This document shows, piece after piece, positions 21,700-32,244 of a stretch of 64,000 nt of DNA; positions within the stretch are counted from its first letter, which is position 1, and each line of letters begins with the position of its first letter. Made by a program: the position numbers and the translations under genes. The notes below the pieces were generated by a model. That model worked only from the letters and a program-made list of their open reading frames with translations, did no database searches and had not been told where the DNA came from. The DNA comes from Sulfolobus acidocaldarius SUSAZ (lineage in GTDB: Archaea; Thermoproteota; Thermoprotei_A; Sulfolobales; Sulfolobaceae): positions 1,272,621-1,336,620 of the forward strand of contig CP006977.1 in the NCBI GenBank assembly GCA_000508305.1, read 5' to 3'.

Positions 21700-22537
21700 T
21701 AAGGGAAGATTACAGCAACCAGTACTCCAATTTCTAAATTATGTAGGGATAAGACCTTTATCTTCAGACGAGAGAGCTCTGATAATACCCACTAATTGGG
21801 AAGGAATACAATTAGTAATGTTAAGGACAGAGGATATACCAAGTCTCGTAGAAGCTGGTGCTGCAGATATTGGAATTACCGGATATGATTACGTGTTAGA
21901 GTCAGGTGCAAACGTGGATGAGTTGATAAGGTTAGATTTCGGAAAAGCCAAGATAGTGTTAGCAGTACCGCTTTCCTGGGATTATAATTCTCCTGATCAA
22001 ATAAAACAAGAGATAAGGATAGCCACTAAATATTACAACTTAGCTAAAAAATATATAACAGAAAAAGGGATTCCTGCAAAGGTAGTCAAGATAAGTGGTG
22101 CTGCAGAGGTCATTCCATCATTAGGGGCAGCGGACGCAATTATAGACGTAATGAGTACCGGAACTACACTTAAATTACATGGTTTAAAACCACTAGATAC
22201 TGTTTTAGAAACTCAGGCAGTAGTTATTGGTAACAGATATTGGATGAAGAGTGATGAGGCTGACAAAATTAATCTAATGTTAACGATGATGAAAGGAGCT
22301 CTTTATGCTAGAAATAAGAAAATGATATTTATGAATGTACCAGACGGTAAATTAAACAATGTTATACAGTCATTACCAGCTATGCTATCACCAACTCTTT
22401 CTAAACTAGCTAAAGGCGATGCATGGGAAGTGATCACAGTAATAGACGGTGATAAATTACCAGAAATTATAGCAAAAGTTGTAGCTAACGGTGCCCGGGA
22501 CATAGTGGTAGTAGATATAGAAAAGGTGATAAAGTAA
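21680..22537 (+). CDS. hisG: ATP phosphoribosyltransferase, long form
   Basis: HisG catalyses the first, feedback-controlled step of histidine synthesis, joining ATP and PRPP. The 285-residue protein is the long form: catalytic domains with AIPNKGRL and the phosphate-binding [10 protein letters not shown]-like DVMSTGTTL, plus a C-terminal ACT-like regulatory domain of about 70 residues that normally binds histidine. The start is TTG 21680, five bases after GGTGA. It overlaps hisC upstream and shares one base with hisA downstream. Confidence 0.96.
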   Translation: MKLAIPNKGRLQQPVLQFLNYVGIRPLSSDERALIIPTNWEGIQLVMLRTEDIPSLVEAGAADIGITGYDYVLESGANVDELIRLDFGKAKIVLAVPLSWDYNSPDQIKQEIRIATKYYNLAKKYITEKGIPAKVVKISGAAEVIPSLGAADAIIDVMSTGTTLKLHGLKPLDTVLETQAVVIGNRYWMKSDEADKINLMLTMMKGALYARNKKMIFMNVPDGKLNNVIQSLPAMLSPTLSKLAKGDAWEVITVIDGDKLPEIIAKVVANGARDIVVVDIEKVIK

Positions 22538-23217
22538 TGAAAGTGATGCCTAGCATAGATATTAGTAACAAAGTAGCTGTGAAAAGAATTCGCGGAAAGG
22601 GCGGTTCAGGGATTATATTGGGGGATCCATTGAAGATAACTAAAGAAATCATTTCAGAAGGGTATGACGCAATTCATATTGTGGATCTTGACTCAGCAGA
22701 GGGTCTAGGAGATAATAAAGATATTATCAAGCAGATATGCAGATTAGGTTTCTCGTGGACTCAAGTTGGAGGAGGAGTAAGAAAATTAGAGATTGCTAAA
22801 GATATTCTGGAATATTGTTCTTCAGTAGTTGTTTCTACTCTTCCCATAACTAACAGAAAAGAATATGATAAAATTATTTCAGCTGTTGGGGTTGATAAAG
22901 TATTTTTGTCGATTGACTATGACGATAATGGTTATGTGCTCATAAAAGGATGGAAAGAGAAAAGTGTCAAAGTAAGTGACCTATTAGATTTAGAGTCTGG
23001 AGGTGTAATATTTACTTACATACCCAATGAGGGTACAAAGGGAGGGATAGATAATAATGTGGTTGAATATGTGAAGAGTGTGAAGAAAATTAAAGAATAT
23101 GCTGGTGGTATTGGTAGTTTGGATGATCTTCTTAAACTAAAATCGTTTGGGTTCGATTATAGTATAATAGGAATGAGCTTTTATAATGGGACATTGAGAG
23201 GTATCAAATTTGTCTAG
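22537..23217 (+). CDS. hisA: ProFAR isomerase HisA
   Basis: HisA opens the ribose ring of 5'-ProFAR to give PRFAR. The 226-residue (beta/alpha)8 barrel has [18 protein letters not shown] at the N-terminus, [11 protein letters not shown], the phosphate-binding [10 protein letters not shown] and the C-terminal [11 protein letters not shown]. The general acid/base pair is the early Asp (SIDIS) and an Asp in the second half (LSIDYDDNG). It is shorter than bacterial HisA (about 240). The ATG overlaps the hisG stop (TAATG). Confidence 0.93.
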   Translation: MKVMPSIDISNKVAVKRIRGKGGSGIILGDPLKITKEIISEGYDAIHIVDLDSAEGLGDNKDIIKQICRLGFSWTQVGGGVRKLEIAKDILEYCSSVVVSTLPITNRKEYDKIISAVGVDKVFLSIDYDDNGYVLIKGWKEKSVKVSDLLDLESGGVIFTYIPNEGTKGGIDNNVVEYVKSVKKIKEYAGGIGSLDDLLKLKSFGFDYSIIGMSFYNGTLRGIKFV

Positions 23218-23791
23218 GAGTGTAAGTAAACTAAGGGAAACAAAGGAGACTAAGGTAGAGATATTCTTAGATATAGACAATAAGGGAGAAATAGAGGTCT
23301 CTACGCCTGTGAACTTCTTTAATCATATGCTTTACACGTTACTATATTACATGAACTCTACAGCCAAGGTGAATGTTGTGGATAGGCAGAGCTATGACGA
23401 TCATCATGTGGTTGAAGATACTGCTATAACATTGGGTCAAGCATTCAAGGAAGTTCTAGGCGATAAAAAGGGTATAAGGAGATTTGCAAATACTATTATA
23501 CCAATGGATGATGCGTTAGTATTAGTTGCAGTAGATATTTCAGGGAGAGGAGTTAGTAACGTTGAGTTTAGGTTGAAAAGAAACACTATAGGGGATTTAG
23601 CTATAGAGAATATATACCATTTCTTCTCTAGTTTCTCTTATCATTCTGGAGTTAACCTTCACGTGATTCAGTTGAGGGGAAAGAATACGCACCATATACT
23701 AGAGGCATCATTTAAAGGTTTGGGCATGTCATTATATGAGGCTAGTAGAATATTGTTCGAAGAAGTAAGGAGTCTCAAGGGAAGCCTATGA
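23210..23791 (+). CDS. hisB: Imidazoleglycerol-phosphate dehydratase
   Basis: This manganese-dependent dehydratase forms imidazole acetol phosphate. The 193-residue monofunctional protein has the duplicated metal-binding motifs [11 protein letters not shown] and the later YHSGVNLHV and [10 protein letters not shown]. It lacks the phosphatase domain found fused in enterobacterial HisB, so histidinol-phosphate phosphatase must be supplied by another gene. The start is TTG at 23210 within the end of hisA; the stop overlaps hisF by four bases. Confidence 0.95.
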   Translation: MSRSVSKLRETKETKVEIFLDIDNKGEIEVSTPVNFFNHMLYTLLYYMNSTAKVNVVDRQSYDDHHVVEDTAITLGQAFKEVLGDKKGIRRFANTIIPMDDALVLVAVDISGRGVSNVEFRLKRNTIGDLAIENIYHFFSSFSYHSGVNLHVIQLRGKNTHHILEASFKGLGMSLYEASRILFEEVRSLKGSL

Positions 23792-24537
23792 CGTCCAAAA
23801 GGATTATTCCTTGTCTCGACGTGAAAGATGGAAGGGTAGTTAAAGGGGTAAATTTCCTTAATCTTGTGGATAAGGGAGATCCTGTTGAATTAGCTGCAAG
23901 GTACGAAGAGGAAGGGGCAGACGAAATTGTATTCTTAGATATTACAGCGACGATTGAGGGAAGAAAGACCATGATGAATGTTGTTAAAGATACTGCCAGT
24001 GTCATCTCAATACCTTTGACGGTTGGAGGCGGAATTAGGAGTTTAGATGATGTGTCGAAGATACTTGGAAACGGTGCCGACAAGGTTAGTATAAATACAG
24101 CAGCTGTGGAGAATAGGGATTTAGTGTCAATATCTTCAGCTGAATTTGGTTCACAGGCGATAGTTGTAGCTATAGACGTAAAAAGAATAGGTAAAGATTA
24201 TTATGTATTTACTAGGTCAGGTAAATACAATACGGGCATAAACGCCATAAATTGGGCTAAGGATGTGGAAAAGTTAGGGGCAGGAGAAATATTACTTACT
24301 AGTATTGATAGGGATGGAACTAGAGAAGGATATGACATAGAAATCACTGAGTTAATATCTAAATCCGTAAATATACCTATAATTGCCAGTGGCGGTGCTG
24401 GTAAAATTGACGATTTCCTAGGCATTCTGAAAGTTGCCGATGCAGCTCTTGCTGCGGGCGTTTTTCATGATGGTGTTATCAGAATTATGGATTTGAAAAA
24501 ATATTTGGGTAAAAATGGGGTAGAGGTGAGAATGTGA
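23788..24537 (+). CDS. hisF: Imidazole glycerol phosphate synthase cyclase subunit
   Basis: HisF uses ammonia from HisH to convert PRFAR into imidazole glycerol phosphate and AICAR, the latter feeding purine synthesis. The 249-residue barrel shows [19 protein letters not shown] with the catalytic Asp, [12 protein letters not shown], and the second catalytic Asp region [14 protein letters not shown]. It resembles HisA in fold. It overlaps hisB (ATGA type) and ends four bases inside hisD. Its partner hisH lies three genes downstream in the same operon. Confidence 0.97.
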   Translation: MTSKRIIPCLDVKDGRVVKGVNFLNLVDKGDPVELAARYEEEGADEIVFLDITATIEGRKTMMNVVKDTASVISIPLTVGGGIRSLDDVSKILGNGADKVSINTAAVENRDLVSISSAEFGSQAIVVAIDVKRIGKDYYVFTRSGKYNTGINAINWAKDVEKLGAGEILLTSIDRDGTREGYDIEITELISKSVNIPIIASGGAGKIDDFLGILKVADAALAAGVFHDGVIRIMDLKKYLGKNGVEVRM

Positions 24538-25715
24538 TTAAATATGAGATACCAAAATCTAGACCAAACGAATTTAGTAAAGTACTCCCTTTAGTTGAAC
24601 AAATATTAAATAAAGTTAAGGAAAGAGGAGATAAAGCATTATTAGAGTTAGAGGAGAAGTACGATAAGGCTAAATTAGATTCCGTGGTTGAAGATAGAAT
24701 AGATGAACTGGCAAGTAAAATACCGGAAGAATATAAGGCAGCTATAGACAGAATTTATGATCAGCTTGTTGAATTTCATAAGACAACTTTACCATATATG
24801 GTAGGGGGAGGATATAACGGAATAGAATTTGGTATACTTTGGAGAGCAATTGAGAAAGTTGGTATATATGTACCTGGAGGATTGAAGTCTTATCCCTCTA
24901 CCTTGTTGATGGCTGCAATTCCTGCTAGAGTAGCAGGAGTTAGTGAAATTTATGTGGCAACCCCACCAAATAGAATAGACTCTGTAATTGCGTATATAGC
25001 TAAAAAACTAAAAATCAATGCGTTATATAGAATTGGTGGGGCTCAGGCAATAGCTGCACTAGCTTATGGAACTGAGAGTGTAAAAAAGGTGGATAAAATT
25101 GTAGGTCCAGGGAATATTTTTGTCCAAGCGTCGAAGTTTTTGGTCAGCAAAGATGTGGCAATTGATGGAATAGAGGGACCAACTGAACTAGTTGTTATAG
25201 CAGATAGCTCAGCAGATTATAGGCATGTTATATTGGATATGAGAGCGCAGGCAGAACATGGATCTACATCTTATATAATACTAGTTACCACTTCAGATTT
25301 CCTAATTGATAAGGTAAAAGAGGAATTAGATAAGGAGGAGTTTACGTATTATATTGTCAAGGTCAAGAGTATAGATGAAGCGATAAATGTAGCAAACGAT
25401 ATAGCGCCAGAACATTTGTCGTTGTTTGTAAAAGACCCTAAATCTTATTTACATAAGATTAAGAATGCTGGCGCAATAAGTCTAGGTAAAACACCGCCAG
25501 CACTGATAGACTATGCGGCTGGTCCTGATCACATACTTCCGACAAATGCTTGGTCCAGGGTAAGAGGAGGTTTAACTGTTTATGACTTCTTGAAGCCCAT
25601 TTCCTATGCCAATTCCGTAAATCCCGATAAGGAACTTGTAAATATGGCAAAGTTGATAGCTGAGTATGAGGGTTTCATATATCACTCTAAGAGCATAGGT
25701 GCTAGGTATGAGTGA
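24534..25715 (+). CDS. hisD: Histidinol dehydrogenase
   Basis: HisD is the zinc-dependent enzyme that oxidises histidinol to histidine in two NAD-linked steps. The 393-residue protein is shorter than bacterial enzymes (about 430). Recognisable segments are [35 protein letters not shown], the catalytic [10 protein letters not shown], and [11 protein letters not shown] with the active-site Glu-His. The start is GTG at 24534, three bases after GAGGTGAGAAT-type ribosome binding sequence. The end overlaps hisE by eight bases. Confidence 0.96.
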   Translation: MIKYEIPKSRPNEFSKVLPLVEQILNKVKERGDKALLELEEKYDKAKLDSVVEDRIDELASKIPEEYKAAIDRIYDQLVEFHKTTLPYMVGGGYNGIEFGILWRAIEKVGIYVPGGLKSYPSTLLMAAIPARVAGVSEIYVATPPNRIDSVIAYIAKKLKINALYRIGGAQAIAALAYGTESVKKVDKIVGPGNIFVQASKFLVSKDVAIDGIEGPTELVVIADSSADYRHVILDMRAQAEHGSTSYIILVTTSDFLIDKVKEELDKEEFTYYIVKVKSIDEAINVANDIAPEHLSLFVKDPKSYLHKIKNAGAISLGKTPPALIDYAAGPDHILPTNAWSRVRGGLTVYDFLKPISYANSVNPDKELVNMAKLIAEYEGFIYHSKSIGARYE

Positions 25716-25995
25716 TGATGTTATAGATAAATTATATTCCATAATACTGGATCGTATGAAGACCATGAAGGAAGGTAGCTATACTGTTGAGCTAATTAAG
25801 AGGGGAAAGCATTACGTTGCCCAGAAAGTCGGAGAGGAGTCAACTGAGGCAATAATCGCTTCTCTAGTCGAGAGTCAGCAGAGGTTTGTGGAAGAGGTCT
25901 CAGACTTAATATATCATCTTTTGGTTCTTATGGCTCTAGAGAACGTTACGCCCCAAGATGTTTATAAAGAACTGGAGAGAAGGATGAAAAAATGA
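25708..25995 (+). CDS. hisE: Phosphoribosyl-ATP pyrophosphatase
   Basis: HisE removes pyrophosphate from phosphoribosyl-ATP, the second step of the pathway. The 95-residue all-helical protein carries the MazG-like metal site in KVGEESTEAIIAS and EEVSDLIYHLLVLM. I choose ATG 25708, because GGTG ends six bases upstream; a GTG at 25699 in the same frame would add three residues. It is separate from HisI here, whereas many bacteria fuse the two. It overlaps hisH by four bases. Confidence 0.95.
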   Translation: MSDDVIDKLYSIILDRMKTMKEGSYTVELIKRGKHYVAQKVGEESTEAIIASLVESQQRFVEEVSDLIYHLLVLMALENVTPQDVYKELERRMKK

Positions 25996-26591
25996 GGGCA
26001 GTATTAATCGATTATGGAGTCGGCAATTTATTTAGTATATATTCTGGGCTTAAGAGAGTAGGGTTTGAGGTGGAAATATCTAAAGAACCAAAGGGTAGTG
26101 AGGACTTAATTGTGTTTCCTGGAGTAGGTTCCTTTAGCGCGGTATCTAAATATCTTGTCGTTAGGAAGGAGAGATTTGAGGTGCTTAGAAGTAATGGAAC
26201 AGGGTTTTTGGGTATTTGCCTAGGCATGCAGATAATGTTTGAAGAAGGTACTGAAGGCGGTCTGAACAAAGGTTTGGGTTGGCTGAAAGGCAGAGTCGAT
26301 AAGATAAATCATCCAGGAGTCAAGATTCCACATATTGGTTGGGATAAGGTTAATGTGATTAGATATAATGAGCTAAGTGAGGGGATTAATGATCAATATG
26401 TGTACTATGCTCATAGTTATGTCGCTTATCCTACTGATAAAAATGTGATTTTAGGTACTACCTTGTACGGTGTAGATTATCCTGCCGTAGTAAATATCGG
26501 GAATATTGTTGGTACACAGTTTCATCCTGAAAAAAGCAGTCTAGTAGGAAGGAAGTTTTTAATGAATGTATACAGGTGGTTGAAAAAGTGA
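25992..26591 (+). CDS. hisH: Imidazole glycerol phosphate synthase glutaminase subunit
   Basis: HisH hydrolyses glutamine and passes ammonia to HisF. The 199-residue class I amidotransferase has the N-terminal IDYGVGNLFSIYSGL, the oxyanion region FPGVGSF, the nucleophile loop GICLGMQIMFE and the His/Glu pair in TQFHPEKS. The start ATG overlaps the hisE stop. It ends with TGA at 26589-26591, overlapping the hisI ATG by one base. Confidence 0.96.
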   Translation: MRAVLIDYGVGNLFSIYSGLKRVGFEVEISKEPKGSEDLIVFPGVGSFSAVSKYLVVRKERFEVLRSNGTGFLGICLGMQIMFEEGTEGGLNKGLGWLKGRVDKINHPGVKIPHIGWDKVNVIRYNELSEGINDQYVYYAHSYVAYPTDKNVILGTTLYGVDYPAVVNIGNIVGTQFHPEKSSLVGRKFLMNVYRWLKK

Positions 26592-26950
26592 TGAAGTTAA
26601 GTGAGGAACAAGCTAAAAAGATAGTTGATAAACTTTGGTTTAGACATACTGAATCCACAGTAATTGCCGTGCTTCAAGACGCTAATACCAAGGAAGTTTT
26701 GATGGTAGGTAGTATGAACAGGGATGCTGTAATAAAAACTTTGACTACAGGTTATGTGCATTTTTGGTCTTTAAGTAAGAAGACCCTTTGGTTGAAGGGA
26801 GAAACTAGTCATAATTATCAAATAGTGGAGGATGTGAAAGTGGATTGTGATGGAGATGCTTTAGTAGTCTTGGTTAATCCTCAAGGTCCAACATGCCATA
26901 CAGGAAATAGGAGCTGTTTTTATAGAGATTTATTAGAATTTGAGAGATAG
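26591..26950 (+). CDS. hisI: Phosphoribosyl-AMP cyclohydrolase
   Basis: HisI opens the adenine ring of phosphoribosyl-AMP using zinc. The 119-residue protein has MNRDAVIKTLTTGYVHFWS, the metal ligands in VKVDCDGDALVV, and the Cys pair of GPTCHTGNRSCF. The ATG at 26591 overlaps the hisH stop; GTG codons at 26576 and 26588 are in frame but lie inside hisH. It is the last gene of the operon. All steps except histidinol-phosphate dephosphorylation are encoded between 20617 and 26950. Confidence 0.95.
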   Translation: MKLSEEQAKKIVDKLWFRHTESTVIAVLQDANTKEVLMVGSMNRDAVIKTLTTGYVHFWSLSKKTLWLKGETSHNYQIVEDVKVDCDGDALVVLVNPQGPTCHTGNRSCFYRDLLEFER

Positions 26951-27000
26951 TAGAAAAGCGTTAATATTTGTTCATCGCATATTTTTAATTGGTTGAAGAT

Positions 27001-27405
27001 ATGAGCTCAATAAATAAAGAGGAATGGAAGGCTAAAATAATGGAGGCATTAACACAAGTTTATGATCCAGAAATTCCAGTGGATATAGTTAACTTAGGTT
27101 TGATTTATGAATTGAGAATTAATGATGACGGTGTGATTTATATTAGGCTTGGTCTTACAGCTCCTGGTTGCCCAGTTATTGATGACTTAATTTACACGGT
27201 AGAGCAAGTAGTGAAAGAAACTGTGCCTGCAAAGAGCGTGGAAGTTGATATTGATTTTGACACACAGTGGACTCCATTTAAGATGACAGCTGAAGGTAGA
27301 GAGAGGTTCAAAAAGCTATACGGTTATGATATTGTAGAAATGTGGATTCAAACTTATGGTTTACCTGACTCTCAGCAAGAGTCTCAACAAGAGCGGAATG
27401 CATAA
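27001..27405 (+). CDS. SufT/MIP18-family (DUF59) protein
   Basis: MIP18-family proteins help assemble or deliver iron-sulfur clusters. The 134-residue protein has the domain core EALTQVYDPEIPVDIVNLGLIYEL, the conserved Cys of LTAPGCPVID, and DFDTQWTPFKM. The C-terminal tail (about 30 residues, including a Gln-rich repeat DSQQESQQE) goes beyond the domain. The start may be ATG 27001 or, if the mRNA is leaderless, TTG 26989; the TATA-like region at about 26961-26970 favours a start close to 26990. It stands between the his operon and serS. Confidence 0.85.
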   Translation: MSSINKEEWKAKIMEALTQVYDPEIPVDIVNLGLIYELRINDDGVIYIRLGLTAPGCPVIDDLIYTVEQVVKETVPAKSVEVDIDFDTQWTPFKMTAEGRERFKKLYGYDIVEMWIQTYGLPDSQQESQQERNA

Positions 27406-27430
27406 ATCCTTTCTAATCATTTGATTAAAT

Positions 27431-28807
27431 GTGTCTTGGAGTATATTAGAGCTAATAAGAAATAATCCAGAAGCTTTAAAGGAAAATCTAAAGAAAAGAT
27501 TTATTGATACATCTACTGTTGATAAGGCAGTAGAACTTGATAAAAAATGGAGACAGACTCTTCAGGAAGTTGAGAGATTAAGACATGAACATAATCTAAT
27601 TAGTTCTCAAATTCCTAAGGCACCAAAAGAGCAAAAAAGTGAACTAATTAACAAGGCAAAAGAACTACTGAAGACCTTAGAGGATAAGGAAAAAGAATTG
27701 CAGAAGATAGAAGAGGAAAGGGAAAGTCTATTATTATCTCTTCCTAATCTTGTCCACGATTCTGTTCCAATAGGTCCAGATGAGAGTTATAGTCTTCCTA
27801 TAAGATTCTGGGGTAAGTTTAAAGTATACAAAGATGATGTTAATGAGTTCCTAAAACAGACAAATGGACATAAGGTGGACTACGAGATAATAAGTTGGAA
27901 ACCTGTAGGACATGCGGATATGTTAGAGAGTGTTTTACGATTAGGTGATACGAAGAAAGCAGGAGAGGTCGCTGCTTCGCGTTTCTATTATCTTTTTAAC
28001 GATATAGTATGGTTAGATATAGCCTTATTACTTTATGCTATTGATACGATAACTTCAAGGGGATATACACTTGTTTTACCACCTTACATGCTTAGAGGAG
28101 AGGTAATTAAAAGTGTTATAGATCTAGATACATTTAAGGATGCTATATATAAGATCGAGGGAGAAGATCTATATTTAATAGCCACAGCCGAACACTCCAT
28201 AGCAGCTTTATACTATAAGGAGGAGATACCAAGGGAAGAATTGCCCCTCAAGTTAGTTGGTGTGAGTCCTGCATTCAGGAAAGAGGCTGGTGCTGCAAAC
28301 AAGGATTTAAAAGGTATATTCAGAGTGCATCAATTTCATAAGGTTGAGCAATTTATCTTCTCCTCTCCCGAGGACAGCTGGAAATATCATGAAGAAATGA
28401 TTGAAAACGCAGAAGAGATATTCCGAGGTCTTGGTTTACCATATAGGGTAATAAATATAGCATCAGGTGATTTAGGTGCCCCTGCCGCTAAAAAATACGA
28501 TCTTGAGGTGTGGATGCCGGCACAAGCTAAGTTTAGAGAAATGGTTAGTTGTAGTAATTGTCTTGACTGGCAAGCTTATAGGATGAGAATCAGATATGTG
28601 GAAAAGAACAATAAGAAGGGATACCTGCATACTTTAAACAGTACAGCAATAGCTAGCACCAGGGCTATAACAGCTATACTTGAGAATTACCAAAAGGAAG
28701 ATGGTGTTGTAGAAGTACCAAAAATGTTGAGGAAATATTTAGAAACGTTTAGTAGTGCTCCAAAAGAATATATATATCCAAAGAAAAAGCCTAATACTAC
28801 TTCTTAA
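27431..28807 (+). CDS. serS: Seryl-tRNA synthetase
   Basis: This class II synthetase charges tRNA-Ser (and selenocysteine tRNA elsewhere). The 458-residue protein has the N-terminal two-helix coiled-coil arm (about 35-105, rich in Lys/Glu), motif 2 in [20 protein letters not shown], and motif 3 [20 protein letters not shown]. It is the common bacterial/eukaryotic-type SerRS. The start is GTG 27431 with a TATA-like sequence about 26 bases upstream (near 27404), suggesting a leaderless message. Its end overlaps grsA on the other strand by 11 bases. Confidence 0.96.
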   Translation: MSWSILELIRNNPEALKENLKKRFIDTSTVDKAVELDKKWRQTLQEVERLRHEHNLISSQIPKAPKEQKSELINKAKELLKTLEDKEKELQKIEEERESLLLSLPNLVHDSVPIGPDESYSLPIRFWGKFKVYKDDVNEFLKQTNGHKVDYEIISWKPVGHADMLESVLRLGDTKKAGEVAASRFYYLFNDIVWLDIALLLYAIDTITSRGYTLVLPPYMLRGEVIKSVIDLDTFKDAIYKIEGEDLYLIATAEHSIAALYYKEEIPREELPLKLVGVSPAFRKEAGAANKDLKGIFRVHQFHKVEQFIFSSPEDSWKYHEEMIENAEEIFRGLGLPYRVINIASGDLGAPAAKKYDLEVWMPAQAKFREMVSCSNCLDWQAYRMRIRYVEKNNKKGYLHTLNSTAIASTRAITAILENYQKEDGVVEVPKMLRKYLETFSSAPKEYIYPKKKPNTTS

Positions 28808-30314
28808 GATATTTTCCTAGATTAGCTTCTATTTTTCTCATCTGTCTTTTTGCAACTCTCAAGAATAACTTAAGAGCCATCCTCACTGGGTAGTATAGTG
28901 GTCCCTTCATATAGAATCTATTCATAATATCTTCTCCCCAATATATATCGTGCCAAAAGACCTTTCTATACAACTCTATATGTGCCTCAGTTAGCTTTAT
29001 TCTAGTAAACCAGTCCTTATTTTTAAAATATCCCATTGGAACGAAGAACATTGGGACAAGTATGCTTCTATATGAACGCAAATTATCCACTAACTCTATG
29101 GTTTTGTAGACATCATCTTCAGTTTCTTCGGGTAAACCCACTATCATGGTACCAGCTGGTACAATTCTATTTTCATGCATAATTTTGAAAGCCTGTTCAA
29201 CAGTCTCAGGATATTCCTCTATTTTGAATGGAGCTGATTTTGCAGGCATTATTTCTTTAGCTAATCTTGACGAACCAGTCTCAATTCCGACCTCTACACC
29301 TAAATATTTCTGACTATCATTGTCATAAATAATCTCTGATAGTTTACTTATGAGACCATACTTCTCTTCTGAATATCTTATGGCTGCTAAGCTTGCGTGA
29401 CTCCATGCTATAGTTTTGTAGTATTTTTTCACTAGTTTATGCAATTTAATAAGTGGCTCGGGTCTAGGAAATATTCCCGTAGCCCCATAGAATAATACGT
29501 CATCACTGTGTATTACGCCATGCCTTACTCCGTTCCTAACATTAACCAGCAATTCTTTTTCTATTTTGTCTAAAGGATAATATCTAGTTGGTCTTAATGT
29601 TACCGAGCAGAACCTGCATGATCTCGCACATCCTCTCATTATCTCAATGAGCCCATTGACACTAGCTCCCTTAATTTCTGAAATTTCATCAACTGATGGT
29701 GCCTCATCTGCACCAATGTATACATATTTAGGTAGTGGTTCATTATCCATTATCATTTGAGCTAGTTTTACGATGAATCTATCAGCCTCGCCATCAACTA
29801 ATGTGTCTATTTGAACATCTTGTATCATATCTTCTCTCCACAGCCATTGCCATACTGAAGGTCCTCCAGCAATAATTTTCATTCCTCTTTCTTTTGCTTT
29901 CTTTATCTCAGGTCTTCTTATGAGTTCCTGGAAGCTCTTGTAATTGATTGGTTCTTTCTTTGTAATTCCCCACCATGTTGATGATGGCGGTCCGAAGGCA
30001 AAATAATCGTGGTGTGATACCATTAGTGCCTTTGCAGTTTCTAAATATTTATTCAGATAATCAGGATCTATAACTGCAGCTTTGAACCCTGCATCTATCA
30101 ACGAAGCCTCTACTTTTCTTAACCCATAGGGTGCCTGGACTGGTCTTCCTAAATCATCTGTTTTCATTTTTGGGCATGCTAACCACTTCCATACACTTTC
30201 TGGAACGCCTACTGCAGGTCCAGTACCTAGGAATCCTAGGAACTCTTTGCCATGATGGTTAGTCATTAGACACCGATCAGTGGTCAAAATAAAATCGTAC
30301 TTCTCTTCGGTCAA
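28797..30314 (-). CDS. grsA: B12-binding-domain radical SAM protein, probable GDGT ring synthase A
   Basis: This 505-residue protein has an N-terminal cobalamin-binding-like domain (about 60-220; [25 protein letters not shown]) and a radical SAM core with C229-x3-C233-x2-C236 (GCARSCRFC) and later [21 protein letters not shown] and [14 protein letters not shown]. Proteins of this type (GrsA and GrsB) add cyclopentane rings to the biphytanyl chains of tetraether lipids in S. acidocaldarius. The gene order around it agrees with my memory of grsA, so I assign it there rather than grsB or another B12 radical SAM enzyme. Such rings help the membrane resist heat and acid. Confidence 0.78.
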   Translation of the reverse strand: MTEEKYDFILTTDRCLMTNHHGKEFLGFLGTGPAVGVPESVWKWLACPKMKTDDLGRPVQAPYGLRKVEASLIDAGFKAAVIDPDYLNKYLETAKALMVSHHDYFAFGPPSSTWWGITKKEPINYKSFQELIRRPEIKKAKERGMKIIAGGPSVWQWLWREDMIQDVQIDTLVDGEADRFIVKLAQMIMDNEPLPKYVYIGADEAPSVDEISEIKGASVNGLIEIMRGCARSCRFCSVTLRPTRYYPLDKIEKELLVNVRNGVRHGVIHSDDVLFYGATGIFPRPEPLIKLHKLVKKYYKTIAWSHASLAAIRYSEEKYGLISKLSEIIYDNDSQKYLGVEVGIETGSSRLAKEIMPAKSAPFKIEEYPETVEQAFKIMHENRIVPAGTMIVGLPEETEDDVYKTIELVDNLRSYRSILVPMFFVPMGYFKNKDWFTRIKLTEAHIELYRKVFWHDIYWGEDIMNRFYMKGPLYYPVRMALKLFLRVAKRQMRKIEANLGKYLKK

Positions 30315-30362
30315 GAAATCACCTTAACTTAATTATATGTTCTTTTCATTTATAAAGATGAT

Positions 30363-30605
30363 TTAGATAAGGCTTAATATTTTACCTGTAATTTTTCTTA
30401 TATCTTGAGGTAAATCTTCTCTCTTTTCTACATTTTTAGCATCACTTGTATTTTCTTTCCATTCTTCATTATTAAGTAGCTTTGCACTAGTGAGACTCTG
30501 AAATATTATGATTTTTTCTCCTTTTTCATTTCTTGTTTCTTCTATAAGTAACTCTTGTCCTTTTACTTTCATGCTATATTTTGATTCAACGTTTGATATT
30601 TTCAT
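30363..30605 (-). CDS. Hypothetical protein, 80 aa
   Basis: I do not recognise this protein. It is charged, without Cys or membrane segments; the first half (MKISNVESKYSMKVKGQELL...) looks like beta strands and the end like a helix (PQDIRKITGKILSLI). The ATG lies in the sequence TAGCCATGAAA, and the heptamer ATGGCTA occurs twice on the plus strand (30604-30610 and 30620-30626) across its start and upstream region. It has its own short gap on both sides, so is probably monocistronic. Confidence 0.6.
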   Translation of the reverse strand: MKISNVESKYSMKVKGQELLIEETRNEKGEKIIIFQSLTSAKLLNNEEWKENTSDAKNVEKREDLPQDIRKITGKILSLI

Positions 30606-30738
30606 GGCTATTTAGTATAATGGCTAAAAGTAACCATTAAAGTTTTTTGTGGGAATTTACTAAGAAAACGTGTACATTACAAATCGTTCTACAAGAATAA
30701 TGATAATTGCATATAAATTTCAGGATTATAAATTAATT

Positions 30739-31038
30739 TTACTCCTCTTCCTGTGATTCTTCTAACTCTTCTCTCAGTAGATCTAATCCAACTTCCTTAT
30801 AGTATTCTTCTCTCTCATGGGCTAACTGATCTTCAGATAATTTGATCTCCCCCTTGTCGCTAACTAGAGATGTTGTGAGTACTTTGGTGGTCTTACCCTT
30901 ATTCTCCTTTACACTATATTGCTTCTTCTCCTTATCTGTCATTTCTCTCTCAAACTTACATTTGGTGCACCTTAGAATATCCTTGTTATCTTTCTTAGCT
31001 GGCACCATTAATCCGCCACATTTTGGACAGAATTGCAT
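30739..31038 (-). CDS. RPB9/TFS-like zinc-ribbon protein lacking the C-terminal TFIIS domain
   Basis: The N-terminal 30 residues form a zinc ribbon (C4, C7, C24, C27; [11 protein letters not shown] and LRCTKCKFE) as in archaeal transcript cleavage factor TFS and RNA polymerase subunit M. TFS proteins have a second ribbon with a catalytic Asp-Glu tip. Here the remaining 70 residues have no cysteine and end in an acidic helix ([12 protein letters not shown]), so transcript cleavage is not expected. It may bind RNA polymerase through the first ribbon or act as another zinc protein. The usual annotation would be RpoM/TFS-like. Confidence 0.75.
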   Translation of the reverse strand: MQFCPKCGGLMVPAKKDNKDILRCTKCKFEREMTDKEKKQYSVKENKGKTTKVLTTSLVSDKGEIKLSEDQLAHEREEYYKEVGLDLLREELEESQEEE

Positions 31039-31104
31039 TCAAAAATCACCATATATTGATGTAAAGCCTTAAAGATATATATAAGGGTTTTGCTTAATAA
31101 AAAC

Positions 31105-31572
31105 TTATATAATTTTTATTCTAGGATCTTCCTTTACCACATTTAATACTATACTGGTGTATGTCCTTTCTATCTTAGGATTTTTAAGAAGCGACTTAAT
31201 AAAGGTATCTAGATCTTCTATGCTCCTAAATTTAGCAATGAGCATAACATCATATTCGCCCACCACATCGTATACCGCTACTACATTATCTAGGTTAGAT
31301 ACCTCTTTTTCGAATTCGAGAATGTGTTTACCGTCTACCTTAATCATTAATATGCTTGTGACAGGATAACCTAACTTTGAATAATCTATTAATGCAGTGA
31401 ATCCTTTTACTACTCCTTCTTGGACTAGCCTCATAAGTCTATTATGTAGTGTTGCAGGGGATACGTTCATTTCTTCTGCTAATCTTCTGAGACTTATTCT
31501 AGAATCTTTAAGTAATTCTATTAAAAGTTTTTTATCTATTGCGTCTATTTCTATCTTTTTTCTATCTGACAT
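31105..31572 (-). CDS. Lrp/AsnC-family transcription regulator (probably Sa-Lrp)
   Basis: This 155-residue regulator has an N-terminal helix-turn-helix (about 10-60; [17 protein letters not shown], then [21 protein letters not shown]) and a C-terminal RAM/ACT-like ligand domain ([22 protein letters not shown]). It is the typical one-HTH, one-RAM architecture that forms octamers and wraps DNA. I recall a characterised S. acidocaldarius Lrp (Sa-Lrp, a glutamine-responsive architectural regulator) beside the pyrimidine cluster, and believe this is it. It has its own promoter gap on both sides. Confidence 0.88.
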   Translation of the reverse strand: MSDRKKIEIDAIDKKLLIELLKDSRISLRRLAEEMNVSPATLHNRLMRLVQEGVVKGFTALIDYSKLGYPVTSILMIKVDGKHILEFEKEVSNLDNVVAVYDVVGEYDVMLIAKFRSIEDLDTFIKSLLKNPKIERTYTSIVLNVVKEDPRIKII

Positions 31573-31632
31573 ATATTTCTACATTATAAATATATGGACC
31601 TGTTAAAAAATTTTTATCTTAATAAGGATTCT

Positions 31633-32244
31633 TCATTTAAAGTTTAGTTGTGATATACCGGATAGTATAAGTTGAACGCCAAATGCTGCAATTATAATTG
31701 CGGTAAATCTTCCTGCCGCAACTGTACCAGTCTGTCCTAGGATTTTCACTAGATAAGGTCCACTCAATAACGAGAGATAGACTAATAGGGTCACTATTCC
31801 ACTACTTATTACTAATTCTAGCGGATTATAATCCACTGATAAACTTATGAGCGCAGTCATAGTACCGGGTCCAACTAATAGTGGAGTAGCTATTGGAGTT
31901 ACTATTGCCTCTCTGAGACTTCTTATGAATCTTAACTGCTGAAATCCACCCATGGTGTCAATTCCTAAATATACTAATAACACTCCTCCTGCAATTTGTA
32001 ATGCTTGTGCTGAAAGTCCCAAGAAGTCTAATAAGGGTCTACCGATCAAGGAAAACAATGTCAGTAGAATTAGGATTGCGATAGTAATCTTATTTATCAT
32101 GTAATTCCAAGACACTCTCTCCTGTGAGTCCCTATTTGCTTCTTCATATATTGCTAGTAGAAATGGAAGCACAGAAAAAGGATCTATAATAGCAAATAGT
32201 TTTACAACTATTGTTGCTATGGTTATAGCTAGGTTCTCACTCAT
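31633..32244 (-). CDS. MarC-family integral membrane protein
   Basis: The 203-residue protein has six predicted transmembrane helices and the family segments [16 protein letters not shown] at the N-terminus, [15 protein letters not shown] and [18 protein letters not shown]. MarC (UPF0056) proteins are widespread and of unknown transport function; the old link to antibiotic resistance is not supported in bacteria. The ATG overlaps the stop of the upstream 102-residue gene by four bases, placing it at the end of the long pyrB-leading operon. Confidence 0.85.
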   Translation of the reverse strand: MSENLAITIATIVVKLFAIIDPFSVLPFLLAIYEEANRDSQERVSWNYMINKITIAILILLTLFSLIGRPLLDFLGLSAQALQIAGGVLLVYLGIDTMGGFQQLRFIRSLREAIVTPIATPLLVGPGTMTALISLSVDYNPLELVISSGIVTLLVYLSLLSGPYLVKILGQTGTVAAGRFTAIIIAAFGVQLILSGISQLNFK

